From the NCBI GenBank assembly GCA_964399165.1, contig CAYNPO010000008.1, positions 1 through 64,000 of the forward strand: a stretch of 64,000 nt of DNA. Direction: 5' to 3'. The stretch's first letter is position 1; each line of letters starts with the position of its first letter. The DNA comes from UBA6144 sp964399165 (lineage in GTDB: Bacteria > Bdellovibrionota > Bacteriovoracia > Bacteriovoracales > Bacteriovoracaceae). The notes under the pieces are model-generated. The model saw only the letters and a list, made by a program, of their open reading frames with translations, was not told the origin of the DNA and ran no database searches. A program made the position numbers and the translations under genes. Of this stretch, positions 32,766 to 39,711 are shown one piece after another.

Positions 32766-33221
32766 ATGCAGAACCTCGCCCTGATCCTGCTGGCCGCACT
32801 AGCGTTCCCCGCCCTCGCCCAAAGCCCGGGCATAAGTTGCGAATACGATCCCGGCGGGCCTGACGGCTACTACGCCGTGCGGATCAACGCCCTTGGGGCC
32901 ATGGAGATTCAAGACGGCGGGACGATCTACCAAGTGCCTCCAGAGTTCATCGTGCAGCTCCCCGGCTCCCCTTTTCGCACCTCCAGTGGCGCGATGGTCA
33001 ACCGCAGGGTATTCGAGAGCCGCGGAACCATCACCATTCCTGCCAGCCACGTCATTATGGATGGGGAGGGCAACGCTGACGAGGAGCCTGCCCCCCCTAC
33101 CCGCGAGAGCGTCGCGTTCCGCTTCGTCTACAATCCCGCGCAGAGAGCGGGGCGCCTCACGTTCGTTCGCGATGGGCGCGAGTTGCTCTCCAACAAACTT
33201 TGCGAAGCGCCCCGACTCTAG
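32766..33221 (+). CDS. Secreted protein of unknown function, 151 aa
   Basis: The signal peptide is ALILLAALAFPALAQ. The mature protein has one early cysteine (GISCEYDP) and one at the end (NKLCEAP), which may pair, and a beta-type composition. AAGGATG precedes the ATG at 32766. It starts 56 bases after the ABC-F gene. The family is not recognised. Confidence 0.7.
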   Translation: MQNLALILLAALAFPALAQSPGISCEYDPGGPDGYYAVRINALGAMEIQDGGTIYQVPPEFIVQLPGSPFRTSSGAMVNRRVFESRGTITIPASHVIMDGEGNADEEPAPPTRESVAFRFVYNPAQRAGRLTFVRDGRELLSNKLCEAPRL

Positions 33222-33225
33222 ACCT

Positions 33226-33657
33226 TCATAGGCCTGCGCAACGACGGCGGTAGCGGCGGTAGTAAGCCTCACATTCCCGACGGTAGCGTGCCCACGCGGC
33301 GTCGTTCTCCGCTTGCACGCGGGCGGCCTCCGCCTGGCGCGCCTCTTCCTGGCGGCGCCGCTCGGCCTGTTGGGCGTCCCAGGCTGCCCATTGGCTGTTC
33401 ATCTGGGCTATCTGGGCCTTGTGCCTGAGCACGTTCCCACACCTTTCCATGGCCGCGTAGAAGGGCGAGGGACGTGAGACTCGCCGGGCGTCGAAGAAAC
33501 GCAGGCAGGTGAGGCCCCGCTCGTCGAGTTCCGAGAAGCTGGCGTTGTCATCCACCCCGGAGACGAACTCTTGGCACCGCGAGGTGCGGTGCCCCTCGCA
33601 GTCGGCCAGGACGGCGGTGGAAAGCATGGTGGCGCAAAGGAAAACGGCGATTCTCAT
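33226..33657 (-). CDS. Secreted coiled-coil/Arg-rich protein, 143 aa
   Basis: The signal peptide is VFLCATMLSTAVLA, then DCEGHRTSRC. The C-terminal half is a long charged helix (AQQAERRRQEEARQAEAARV) ending in a Tyr/Arg cluster with two cysteines (YRRECEAYYRRYRRRCAGL). GGAG lies 6 bases before ATG. Function unknown; the helix may dimerise. It converges on the gene ending at 33221 with a 4-base gap. Confidence 0.72.
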   Translation of the reverse strand: MRIAVFLCATMLSTAVLADCEGHRTSRCQEFVSGVDDNASFSELDERGLTCLRFFDARRVSRPSPFYAAMERCGNVLRHKAQIAQMNSQWAAWDAQQAERRRQEEARQAEAARVQAENDAAWARYRRECEAYYRRYRRRCAGL

Positions 33658-33781
33658 GGGGCCTCCGTTGGGAATTCCCTGAGAGTGTGCAAGCCTCGCG
33701 CCAGCCCAAGTCCCCTATAACCCAGGAAAACGACCAAACTCTGGGCGTTCCGGGCCAAGCATAAACCAAGTGGTCAGTTCT

Positions 33782-34222
33782 TCAGCGGCAAGTGGCCGTG
33801 AAAACCCCCCCTGTTCCATGCTGGAGACCGAAGACATGGAGAGCACCTCCCTCACCCTTATTAAAGCCAAACACCCGATCGGCTTTGAAACTCCCCTCGG
33901 GACTGAGTCCCCCCTCTTTTAGAGTCACCACATCATCGGTGCAGGTGGTGACGCTCAGGGGATAGTCCCAAAACGGGCTGACGTAAGGTTGGGCATCGGC
34001 CTTGAAAAGTTCCAGCGAAGATTCACCCGATTCGAAAGTTCGGTGGAGGTTGTAGTAGGTGGCCCCTTGCTCGACCAACTGCCGGATGGAAATCTGTTGC
34101 AACTGAATGTCCTCACCGCCAACCAGGTTGTCGACTTGGCAGGAGAGGTAGTCTCCGCTCAGGTCTGGGCACGCAAAAGCGGCAGTCGACAAGGAAAAAC
34201 CTAGGAGCAAGAGGGCTTTCAT
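33782..34222 (-). CDS. Secreted protein of unknown function, 146 aa
   Basis: The signal peptide is LLGFSLSTAAFA followed at once by CPDLSGDYLSCQ. Further cysteines are TTCTDD and the final TATCR, giving two likely disulfides. It has the look of a small lipocalin-like or beta-barrel secreted protein, unproven. AAAGGAT lies upstream of ATG 34222. Alone on the minus strand between two short gaps (124 and 134 bases) in which I see no gene. Confidence 0.7.
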   Translation of the reverse strand: MKALLLLGFSLSTAAFACPDLSGDYLSCQVDNLVGGEDIQLQQISIRQLVEQGATYYNLHRTFESGESSLELFKADAQPYVSPFWDYPLSVTTCTDDVVTLKEGGLSPEGSFKADRVFGFNKGEGGALHVFGLQHGTGGVFTATCR

Positions 34223-34356
34223 GGGAATCCTTTCTCGTCGTTATTCTGGTACCTATATCGGCCTCCCCCAACTTCCCACAATCACTCCTGTATTCTTTAC
34301 GCGGGCCCTTCACCCCATCCGCCCGGTTCCCTAAAGTCCCCCCCAAAGAGGTCCCC

Positions 34357-35148
34357 ATGAAAAGCCTGCTCTCCATCTGCGCTCTGCTGTCTTCCTTCGC
34401 CGCTTTTGCCGCCAATCTGGCGGGGACCGTGAAGTTCACCAACCTCTCAGGCTTCCTCTTCACCGCCGAGGGCATGTCCGAGGACCGCAAGGCCCTCATC
34501 ATGTCCAACGGCCACGGGCTGGACCCCTTGGGCCTCAACATCCTGGCGGCGGGCGAAGTGCGCGTGGACCAACCCATGAGCCGCAAGGTCAAAATCTACA
34601 ACGGCGAGGGGCGCGTGCTGGTGATCCACACCCAGCGCCTGCTGTACGCTACTCTCACCTCCACCGACATGGCGGTGTATGAGCTCGGCGTGACCTACAA
34701 GTACCTGCGGGAGCGCTATGGCATCACCCCGCTCACCTTGGCGCCCGAAGGTCCCACCGCGGGCCTGAATGTGACCATCGCCTCGGCCTACAAGGGCCGC
34801 ACTTACGACTGCACGGTGGAAGCGGTCCTCCCCGGCTTGCGCGAAGGCGGCCGCAGTTTCATCGGCAGCCTGCGCATGGCCGAGGGATGCGGCACCGTGA
34901 ATGGCACCTCCGGATCACCCATGATCGACAACGCCACCGGACTTGTGGTCGGCATCAGCAACACGCTCAACTCACGGGGCGGGCTGTGCGGTGTGAACAA
35001 TCCTTGCGAGGTGGACGCTGAAGGGCGCGTGAGCGCCATCCGCGGCCGCCGTTACGGCCAGCAAACCGCGCTGCTCTTGGCGTGCTTCGACGAAAACTTC
35101 GCACTCCAGCTGGATCGCCCCGGCTGCGCTTTGCCGAGACGAAACTAA
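34357..35148 (+). CDS. Secreted trypsin-like serine protease, paralog 2
   Basis: A 263-aa protein with signal peptide ending AAFA. Triad placement: His53 (IMSNGHGL), Asp104 (TSTDMAVYEL), Ser185 (NGTSGSPM). The cysteine after the histidine in paralog 1 is glycine here, so one disulfide is lost. The shared C-terminal features are VNNPCEVDAEG and RRYGQQTALLLACFDENF. AAGAGGT precedes the ATG. It probably cleaves proteins outside the cell or in the periplasm; the two paralogs lie 4.7 kb apart. Confidence 0.83.
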   Translation: MKSLLSICALLSSFAAFAANLAGTVKFTNLSGFLFTAEGMSEDRKALIMSNGHGLDPLGLNILAAGEVRVDQPMSRKVKIYNGEGRVLVIHTQRLLYATLTSTDMAVYELGVTYKYLRERYGITPLTLAPEGPTAGLNVTIASAYKGRTYDCTVEAVLPGLREGGRSFIGSLRMAEGCGTVNGTSGSPMIDNATGLVVGISNTLNSRGGLCGVNNPCEVDAEGRVSAIRGRRYGQQTALLLACFDENFALQLDRPGCALPRRN

Positions 35149-35186
35149 AAGTCTAGACCCCAGTCTGACCCCGCGTCGCCAGAGTC

Positions 35187-35202
35187 AAACTGGCGCCAGT
35201 TT
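35187..35202. repeat. Perfect 16-bp palindrome AAACTGGCGCCAGTTT
   Basis: Perfectly self-complementary and followed by TCCTTTTCTCC. It may be a weak terminator for the protease gene (stem AAACTG/CAGTTT, loop GCGC) or an operator for the repeat protein gene downstream. Confidence 0.6.
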
Positions 35203-35233
35203 CCTTTTCTCCTTCATGCGCCACGCATCAAGA

Positions 35234-35249
35234 GAGTGAGATCTCACTC
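35234..35249. promoter_or_regulatory. Perfect 16-bp palindrome GAGTGAGATCTCACTC
   Basis: Self-complementary over all 16 bases and 68 bases before the ATG at 35317. Its size and position suit a dimeric repressor or activator site for the cysteine-module gene array. Confidence 0.5.
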
Positions 35250-35316
35250 ACGTCTATCGGCACACTTCTTGCTCGCACGACTCTTAACCCTCACACATGT
35301 GCAAAGGAGAATTCAC

Positions 35317-37146
35317 ATGAAAGGTTTAGCCCTCGTCATGGGCGGCTTGCTTGCGTTGGGAAGTGTCGCAGACGCTTTCGCGCAACGCCGTCCGGGCGGT
35401 CCGGGTGGAGGACCTGGCGGTGGACAAGGCCCCTCGCGGCCCGACCCACGTCCGGATCGTCCGACTCCTGGTCCGTCTCATCGTCCTGATCCACGTCCAG
35501 AACCGCGCCCGATGCCTCGTCCTGAACCACGTCCAGAACCGCGCCCGATGCCTCGTCCGGAGCCACGTCCGGAACCGCGTCCGATGCCGCGTCCCGAGCC
35601 ACGTCCGGAACCGCGTCCGATGCCGCGTCCCGAGCCACGTCCGGAACCGCGCCCGATGCCGCGTCCCGAGCCACGTCCTGAACCACGTCCTGAACCACGT
35701 CCGATGCCTCGTCCCGAGCCCCGTCCTCAGCCTCGCCCCGAGCCGCGTCCTGAGCCGCGCCCCGAACCGCGTCCTGAGCCCCGTCCTCAGCCGCGCCCTG
35801 AACCTCGGCCCGAGCCCCGTCCTCAGCCGCGCCCTGAACCTCGGCCCGAGCCCCGTCCTGATCGTCCCGGACCCGGTCGCCCCGGCCCCGACCGTCCTGA
35901 CCGCCCCGGCCCCGATCGTCCTGACCGTCCCGGACCCGATCGTCCTGATCGTCCAGGACCCGATCGTCCTGATCGCCCCGGTCCCGATCGTCCCGACCGC
36001 CCCGGTCCCGATCGTCCTGACCGTCCCGGACCCGATCGTCCTGATCGCCCCGGTCCCGATCGTCCCGACCGCCCCGGTCCCGATCGTCCTGACCGTCCCG
36101 GACCCGACCGTCCTGACCGTCCCGGACCCGATCGTCCTGATCGTCCCGGACCCGATCGTCCTGACCGCCCCGGACCCGATCGTCCTGATCGTCCAGGCCC
36201 CGATCGTCCTGACCGCCCCGGCCCCGATCGTCCTGACCGCCCCGGTCCCGATCGTCCTGACCGCCCCGGTCCCGGTCGTCCCGACCGTCCCGGACCTGGT
36301 CGTCCCGATCGTCCGCGTCCTGAGCCGCGTCCCCGTCCGCAGCCTCGTCCGGGCAACCACCGCCCCGACGTCGGCCGTCCTGACGTGCGTCGCCCAGTTC
36401 CGTACCGTCGCGTGATCGTCCGCCCCGCGCGTCCGCACCGTCCGCATCCGGATGTCCGCATCCGCACGATCCGGTACAACCGGCCCGTGGACTACCACCG
36501 CGTGATCGTACGTCGTCACATCTACCGCTACTGGGTGTTCCAACCCGCGCCCTACACCTATGGTTGGGGCTACCGCGAGATCGACGACTACCCGTGGTGG
36601 ATCTACAACGGTTACCGGTTCCGCTACCACCCTGTAGAGCTTTGCGACTATGAGCTGGTGGATGGCGAAACCAACCTGACCGTGCGTAGCTTCGGCCAGA
36701 TGGCCTGTAGCACCAGCTACGACATCTGCGCCTCCGAGCGGGATACGAGCAACGCCGTTGCCGGTTACGAGCGCTACTTCTGCGCCGAGCGCGTGGGAGA
36801 CGAGTACTCCAACCCAGACGACGGTACGTTCGATCCGACCGAAACGGAGATCTCGCCCGAGCGCATGGCGCGCATCGACGAGTACCTCCGGGTGACCAGC
36901 GACCTCGGCGCCTATAACGACGCCGTCGAAGGTCGCCTCGGCCCCTGCTCCGTGTGGAGACTGCGTGAGAACCCCTTCTACTGCGAATACCGCGCGAAGG
37001 TGAACGACCAGTACTACCCGGATGCCGAAGGTGAAGTCTGTTCGGCCCCCGAGCAAGCCGACCTGATCGGCTGCCACGTGGGCACCGAGCAGGAGAACGC
37101 CGGCTGCATCATCAAGCACGCCGTGTACAACGGTTACTGTTTCTGA
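35317..37146 (+). CDS. Secreted Pro/Arg-rich repeat protein with cysteine modules A and B
   Basis: A 609-aa protein: signal peptide ending ADAFA, then two low-complexity blocks. Residues about 64-185 are built from MPRPEPRPEPRP-type units, and about 190-335 from sixteen consecutive PDRPDRPG octamers plus two PGRPDRP variants. The C-terminal 260 residues are folded-looking: module A (YPWWIYNGYRFRY, CDYELVD, CASER, FCAER) and module B with six cysteines, the last four spaced C-x10-C-x10-C-x10-C. AAAGGAG precedes ATG 35317. Likely an extended, cationic extracellular stalk with a disulfide-rich head. It heads an array of related genes. Confidence 0.85.
   Translation: MKGLALVMGGLLALGSVADAFAQRRPGGPGGGPGGGQGPSRPDPRPDRPTPGPSHRPDPRPEPRPMPRPEPRPEPRPMPRPEPRPEPRPMPRPEPRPEPRPMPRPEPRPEPRPMPRPEPRPEPRPEPRPMPRPEPRPQPRPEPRPEPRPEPRPEPRPQPRPEPRPEPRPQPRPEPRPEPRPDRPGPGRPGPDRPDRPGPDRPDRPGPDRPDRPGPDRPDRPGPDRPDRPGPDRPDRPGPDRPDRPGPDRPDRPGPDRPDRPGPDRPDRPGPDRPDRPGPDRPDRPGPDRPDRPGPDRPDRPGPDRPDRPGPDRPDRPGPGRPDRPGPGRPDRPRPEPRPRPQPRPGNHRPDVGRPDVRRPVPYRRVIVRPARPHRPHPDVRIRTIRYNRPVDYHRVIVRRHIYRYWVFQPAPYTYGWGYREIDDYPWWIYNGYRFRYHPVELCDYELVDGETNLTVRSFGQMACSTSYDICASERDTSNAVAGYERYFCAERVGDEYSNPDDGTFDPTETEISPERMARIDEYLRVTSDLGAYNDAVEGRLGPCSVWRLRENPFYCEYRAKVNDQYYPDAEGEVCSAPEQADLIGCHVGTEQENAGCIIKHAVYNGYCF
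35506..35870 (+). repeat. Coding tandem repeat: MPRPEPRPEPRP type
   Basis: Imperfect tandem units of about 36 bp, later decaying into PEP/PQP dipeptide-like units, inside the gene at 35317. Synonymous variation between units is high, so the repeat is old or kept by protein selection. Confidence 0.85.
35887..36318 (+). repeat. Coding tandem repeat: 24-bp units, PDRPDRPG x16 plus 2 variants
   Basis: Eighteen 24-bp units in phase with the reading frame: sixteen encode PDRPDRPG exactly (35887-36270), the last two PGRPDRPG and PGRPDRPR. Codons alternate between GAC/GAT, CGT/CGC and CCC/CCT, so protein sequence is conserved more than DNA. Confidence 0.9.
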
Positions 37147-37152
37147 GTTCCC

Positions 37153-37184
37153 GGGGCCCGACGTCTGTCGGGCCCCTTTCTTTC
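37153..37184 (+). terminator. Rho-independent terminator
   Basis: GGGGCCCGAC (37153-37162), loop GTCT, GTCGGGCCCC (37167-37176), followed by TTTCTTTC. It ends the repeat-protein transcript before the next array member. Confidence 0.9.
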
Positions 37185-37281
37185 ATTCCCATTTAGACCT
37201 CGCCTCGACACGCCCATGCCGCCGCTGCCGGCCATGCACTATCTTCTGTTACAACGGTGGGATCCAAGGAGGGATCTCACC

Positions 37282-37758
37282 ATGAAAGCCACCACCACCT
37301 TTTTCTGCCTGCTCCTCGCCCTGTCCTTGGACGTCCCCGCGTGGGGCCAGGCCCACGACGTGCCTTCGGAGCGGCCGCCGGCACCGGTGCGCTATCCTGG
37401 TCGCATCAACCCACCCCGCCCCACACGGCCCGCGCCGAGGCCCGAGCCCACTCCGACTCCCGGCCCCTCCTATCCCTACCCGGATTACCGGCCGGCGCCT
37501 CCCGCCGGGAACTACTCGGCCGCCTACGCCGCCGCTTCACGGGGCCGCTTGCGCAACTGCCGCATCACCCGCTTCCGCTGGTACAGCCGTCCCGCCGGCT
37601 GCCTGTACCGCTTGCGCGTGAACGGCCGTCCCTACCCCACGGAGAACGCCTGTTCGGCCAGTTCCCGGGCGGCCCTGTGGGGCTGTGCCGTGGGTTCCCA
37701 GCAACAAAACATGGGTTGCCTTGTCCTCCTCGCCATGAACAACGGCGTGTGCCGTTAA
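37282..37758 (+). CDS. Secreted module B protein with PPAPV leader
   Basis: A 158-aa protein: signal peptide ending AWGQA, then a PPAPVRYPG box and a Pro/Arg/Thr linker. The C-terminus is one module B with six cysteines: NCRITRF, GCLYRLRV, ACSASSRAALWGC, then two C-x10-C steps to the end (GCLVLLAMNNGVC). AGGAGG precedes ATG 37282. Unknown function; likely disulfide-bonded and extracytoplasmic. It is 13 bases upstream of the next array gene, so probably in operon with it. Confidence 0.8.
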   Translation: MKATTTFFCLLLALSLDVPAWGQAHDVPSERPPAPVRYPGRINPPRPTRPAPRPEPTPTPGPSYPYPDYRPAPPAGNYSAAYAAASRGRLRNCRITRFRWYSRPAGCLYRLRVNGRPYPTENACSASSRAALWGCAVGSQQQNMGCLVLLAMNNGVCR

Positions 37759-37771
37759 ACAAAGGAATCGC

Positions 37772-38200
37772 ATGCTCGTCGCCTGGATCTTTGCCTTCGC
37801 TCTCTCCACCACCGCCTCGGCCCAGATCGCGCACACCATCCCCGATTTCCAGCCCCCCGCGCCCGTTCGATGGGTGCCCACGGAGGGCGACGAGCAACTT
37901 CCCACCCACATGGGTCCGGAAGAATACGCCCGCGTGCAGGCCTATCTGCGGGGGCGCTCCTACAAACGCTTGTACAACGACGCCGCCAAAAAGCGCGTGG
38001 GCGCCTGCCAAGTTTGGAGGATTCGCCGCCATCCCGAGCGCTGCCGCTACCGCGTGCGCGTGATGGGCGCGGCCTTCCCCAACGAACAGGTCTGCTCCGC
38101 CCAGCATGTGGCCGCGCTGGAAGGCTGTGACGTGGGCAACCACAAAGAGAACGTGGGCTGCTTGGTAAAACGGGCGCTTGAACAGGGGATGTGCTTCTGA
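37772..38200 (+). CDS. Secreted module B protein
   Basis: A 142-aa protein: signal peptide FAFALSTTASA, then QPPAPVRWVP, and a helical segment (GPEEYARVQAYLRGRSY) also detectable before module B of the 609-aa protein. Six cysteines follow (GACQVWRIRRHPERCRYRVRV, then CSAQHVAALEGC and two x10 steps ending GMC). AAAGGAA precedes ATG. It is the closest relative of the 609-aa protein's C-terminus without its repeat stalk. Function unknown. Confidence 0.82.
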   Translation: MLVAWIFAFALSTTASAQIAHTIPDFQPPAPVRWVPTEGDEQLPTHMGPEEYARVQAYLRGRSYKRLYNDAAKKRVGACQVWRIRRHPERCRYRVRVMGAAFPNEQVCSAQHVAALEGCDVGNHKENVGCLVKRALEQGMCF

Positions 38201-38205
38201 CCCCC

Positions 38206-38211
38206 TATAAT
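38206..38211 (+). promoter_or_regulatory. Perfect -10 TATAAT before 38285 gene
   Basis: TATAAT in the 84-base gap 38201-38284, about 73 bases before the next ATG. It may give the last two array genes their own promoter. No clear -35. Confidence 0.4.
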
Positions 38212-38284
38212 CATTACTACCCCCGTGGCGCAATGCGGCAATGTGCGGTATTTCCGGGCCCTTCACTAATGGGAAGGGGTGCGC

Positions 38285-38824
38285 ATGCGTGCGGTTCGGA
38301 CATGGTTAACCTTGGGACTGGTGCTGGGAACTCTGAGCGCGAACTCCCAGGAAGCGGCGATTCCCCTCACGGATACGCCCCAGGCCCACGTGCTGGCCAA
38401 TCCCCGGCCCTCTGCCCCGCCTCCCGCACCGGTGGCCTGGCATGAGCCCATCCCTGAAGCTGCCCCCGTCCCCGACACCACCAATGCCCAGGGGTCCAAC
38501 GTGGTGAACCACCTGCCCGCCCCGGGCAACGAAGAAGAAGCTTACCGTCAGACGCCCCTGGGCGCCTTCGACGCCGCCCGTGCCGGCGAGTTCGGCCGTT
38601 GCACCGTCGTGCAGTTTCGCCGCGTGAGCATCCGCGGCGGCATCCGGGTGGACCGCTCCGGTTGCACCTGGCGCGTGAAAGTGGGCGAGCGGATCTATCC
38701 CGAATCGGATGGCAGCGTGTGCTCCGGCGCCAGCGCCGGGCGCGTGAACTGCAACATCGGCACGCAAGAAGAGAACGCAGGCTGCCTTTTGCTCAGGGCC
38801 GCGCGGGCCGGCTACTGCCAGTAA
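38285..38824 (+). CDS. Secreted module B protein, longer linker
   Basis: A 179-aa protein: signal peptide ending ANSQ, then a long Pro/Ala/Glu linker containing PPPAPVAWHEP. Module B has an insertion between cysteines 1 and 2 (20 residues instead of 11-13) and x9 instead of x10 between cysteines 3 and 4; the last two C-x10-C steps are exact. GGAAGGGG lies upstream of ATG 38285. Eight bases separate it from the next gene. Function unknown. Confidence 0.8.
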   Translation: MRAVRTWLTLGLVLGTLSANSQEAAIPLTDTPQAHVLANPRPSAPPPAPVAWHEPIPEAAPVPDTTNAQGSNVVNHLPAPGNEEEAYRQTPLGAFDAARAGEFGRCTVVQFRRVSIRGGIRVDRSGCTWRVKVGERIYPESDGSVCSGASAGRVNCNIGTQEENAGCLLLRAARAGYCQ

Positions 38825-38832
38825 GGAGTTCC

Positions 38833-39426
38833 ATGAAAGCTGTGTTTTTCACCCTGCTTACCTTCGCCACCATTCTTCCCGCCGTGGCCCAGAACGGCCC
38901 CGTCCGTCCCAGCGAGCCGCCTCCCGCGCCCGTGCCTTATCCCGGTCCGGTGAACCAGCGTCCCACTCCCCAACCACAACCCCGGCCCCGGCCCGAGCCC
39001 GGCCCGGTGGTCGTTCGCCCGCAACCCACCCCGCGGCCGGCACCGGCCCCCGCGCCGGAAGAGCGCGTGGAGTTCCGCGACACCCTCTCCTACCACTGCC
39101 GCCTGGGCTACCGGGACATCCGCGGCTTCTGGGTCCAGGAGCGCGTGGCCGAGCACCTGCCCAACGGCCCCACTCGCATGCAGGGCTACCCCTGGTTCGT
39201 CCACCGCGGAGTCCGCTACCGCTACAGTGCCATCCAGGCCTGCCGTTATGAATTGGTGGACCAGCAAGAGCGCCGCTCGGTACGGGTGTTCAATGGCCGC
39301 TGCGATATCGCTTACGACGGATGCGCCGATGAGCGCGCTCGCGCCAACGACTGGGCCCGAGGGCCGCGGTTTTTCTGCGGCGAGCGGCTGGAGACCTGGT
39401 TCGGGCCCACGCGCTGTCCGTACTAG
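38833..39426 (+). CDS. Secreted module A protein with PPAPV leader
   Basis: A 197-aa protein: signal peptide ending PAVAQ, PPPAPVPYPGPVNQ, a Pro/Arg/Gln linker, then module A alone: YPWFVHRGVRYRY, CRYELVD, FNGRCDIAYDGCADERA, FFCGER and a final cysteine. This matches the middle of the 609-aa protein and lacks module B. AAGGAG precedes ATG. It is the last member of the array. Function unknown; a disulfide-stabilised extracellular domain is inferred. Confidence 0.82.
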   Translation: MKAVFFTLLTFATILPAVAQNGPVRPSEPPPAPVPYPGPVNQRPTPQPQPRPRPEPGPVVVRPQPTPRPAPAPAPEERVEFRDTLSYHCRLGYRDIRGFWVQERVAEHLPNGPTRMQGYPWFVHRGVRYRYSAIQACRYELVDQQERRSVRVFNGRCDIAYDGCADERARANDWARGPRFFCGERLETWFGPTRCPY

Positions 39427-39429
39427 AAA

Positions 39430-39455
39430 CCACTGCCCAGCATTTGCGGCAGTGG
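39430..39455 (+). terminator. Hairpin after the cysteine-module array
   Basis: CCACTGCC (39430-39437) and GGCAGTGG (39448-39455) with a 10-base loop, then GGAGCGGGTTTTAG. A T-run comes 8 bases late, so it is a weak terminator. Confidence 0.5.
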
Positions 39456-39620
39456 GGAGCGGGTTTTAGGGCGCTATCCTCAACGCGGACCAGGGCCCCG
39501 TCCCCTAAAGCCCCGTTGGGGCGTGGGGGAAAAAAAATTCCGCGTCCGAGACGAAACGCCTCGTATCCTACCGGCATGTGAGTCCATCCCGGACTTTTCA
39601 CCCCTTCGCTGGAGGAACCC

Positions 39621-39701
39621 ATGAGCAATGTCAAAATCGTCATCGACCTCGACTCGGCCGAAGCGTCCGCTAAGGGCGGTGACGCCTCTTTGAAAAACTG
39701 A
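39621..39701 (+). CDS. Candidate precursor peptide, 26 aa, upstream of LanM/LanC-like genes
   Basis: GGAGGA lies 5 bases before ATG 39621. The peptide starts MSNVKIVIDLDSAE and ends AKGGDASLKN, with TGA at 39699-39701, 10 bases before the dehydratase gene. It is acidic then basic, with three serines, no threonine and no cysteine. A KGG/DASLKN double-glycine-like break is visible. Position and ribosome site suggest the substrate of the downstream enzymes. The lack of cysteine argues against ordinary lanthionine rings. It may be a truncated or atypical precursor, or only a leader peptide for translational coupling. Confidence 0.5.
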   Translation: MSNVKIVIDLDSAEASAKGGDASLKN

Positions 39702-39711
39702 CGGTCGCGCG

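Noticed and set aside
35887..36318. Regular 24-bp repeats resembling a CRISPR or minisatellite array
   Set aside because: Units are contiguous, in coding phase and free of unique spacers; they encode PDRPDRPG in a secreted protein.
35326..37119. A 597-codon open frame on the minus strand across the repeat gene
   Set aside because: It mirrors the Pro/Arg repeat (Gly/Thr/Arg-rich low complexity), has no ribosome site, and the plus-strand gene has a signal peptide and conserved modules.
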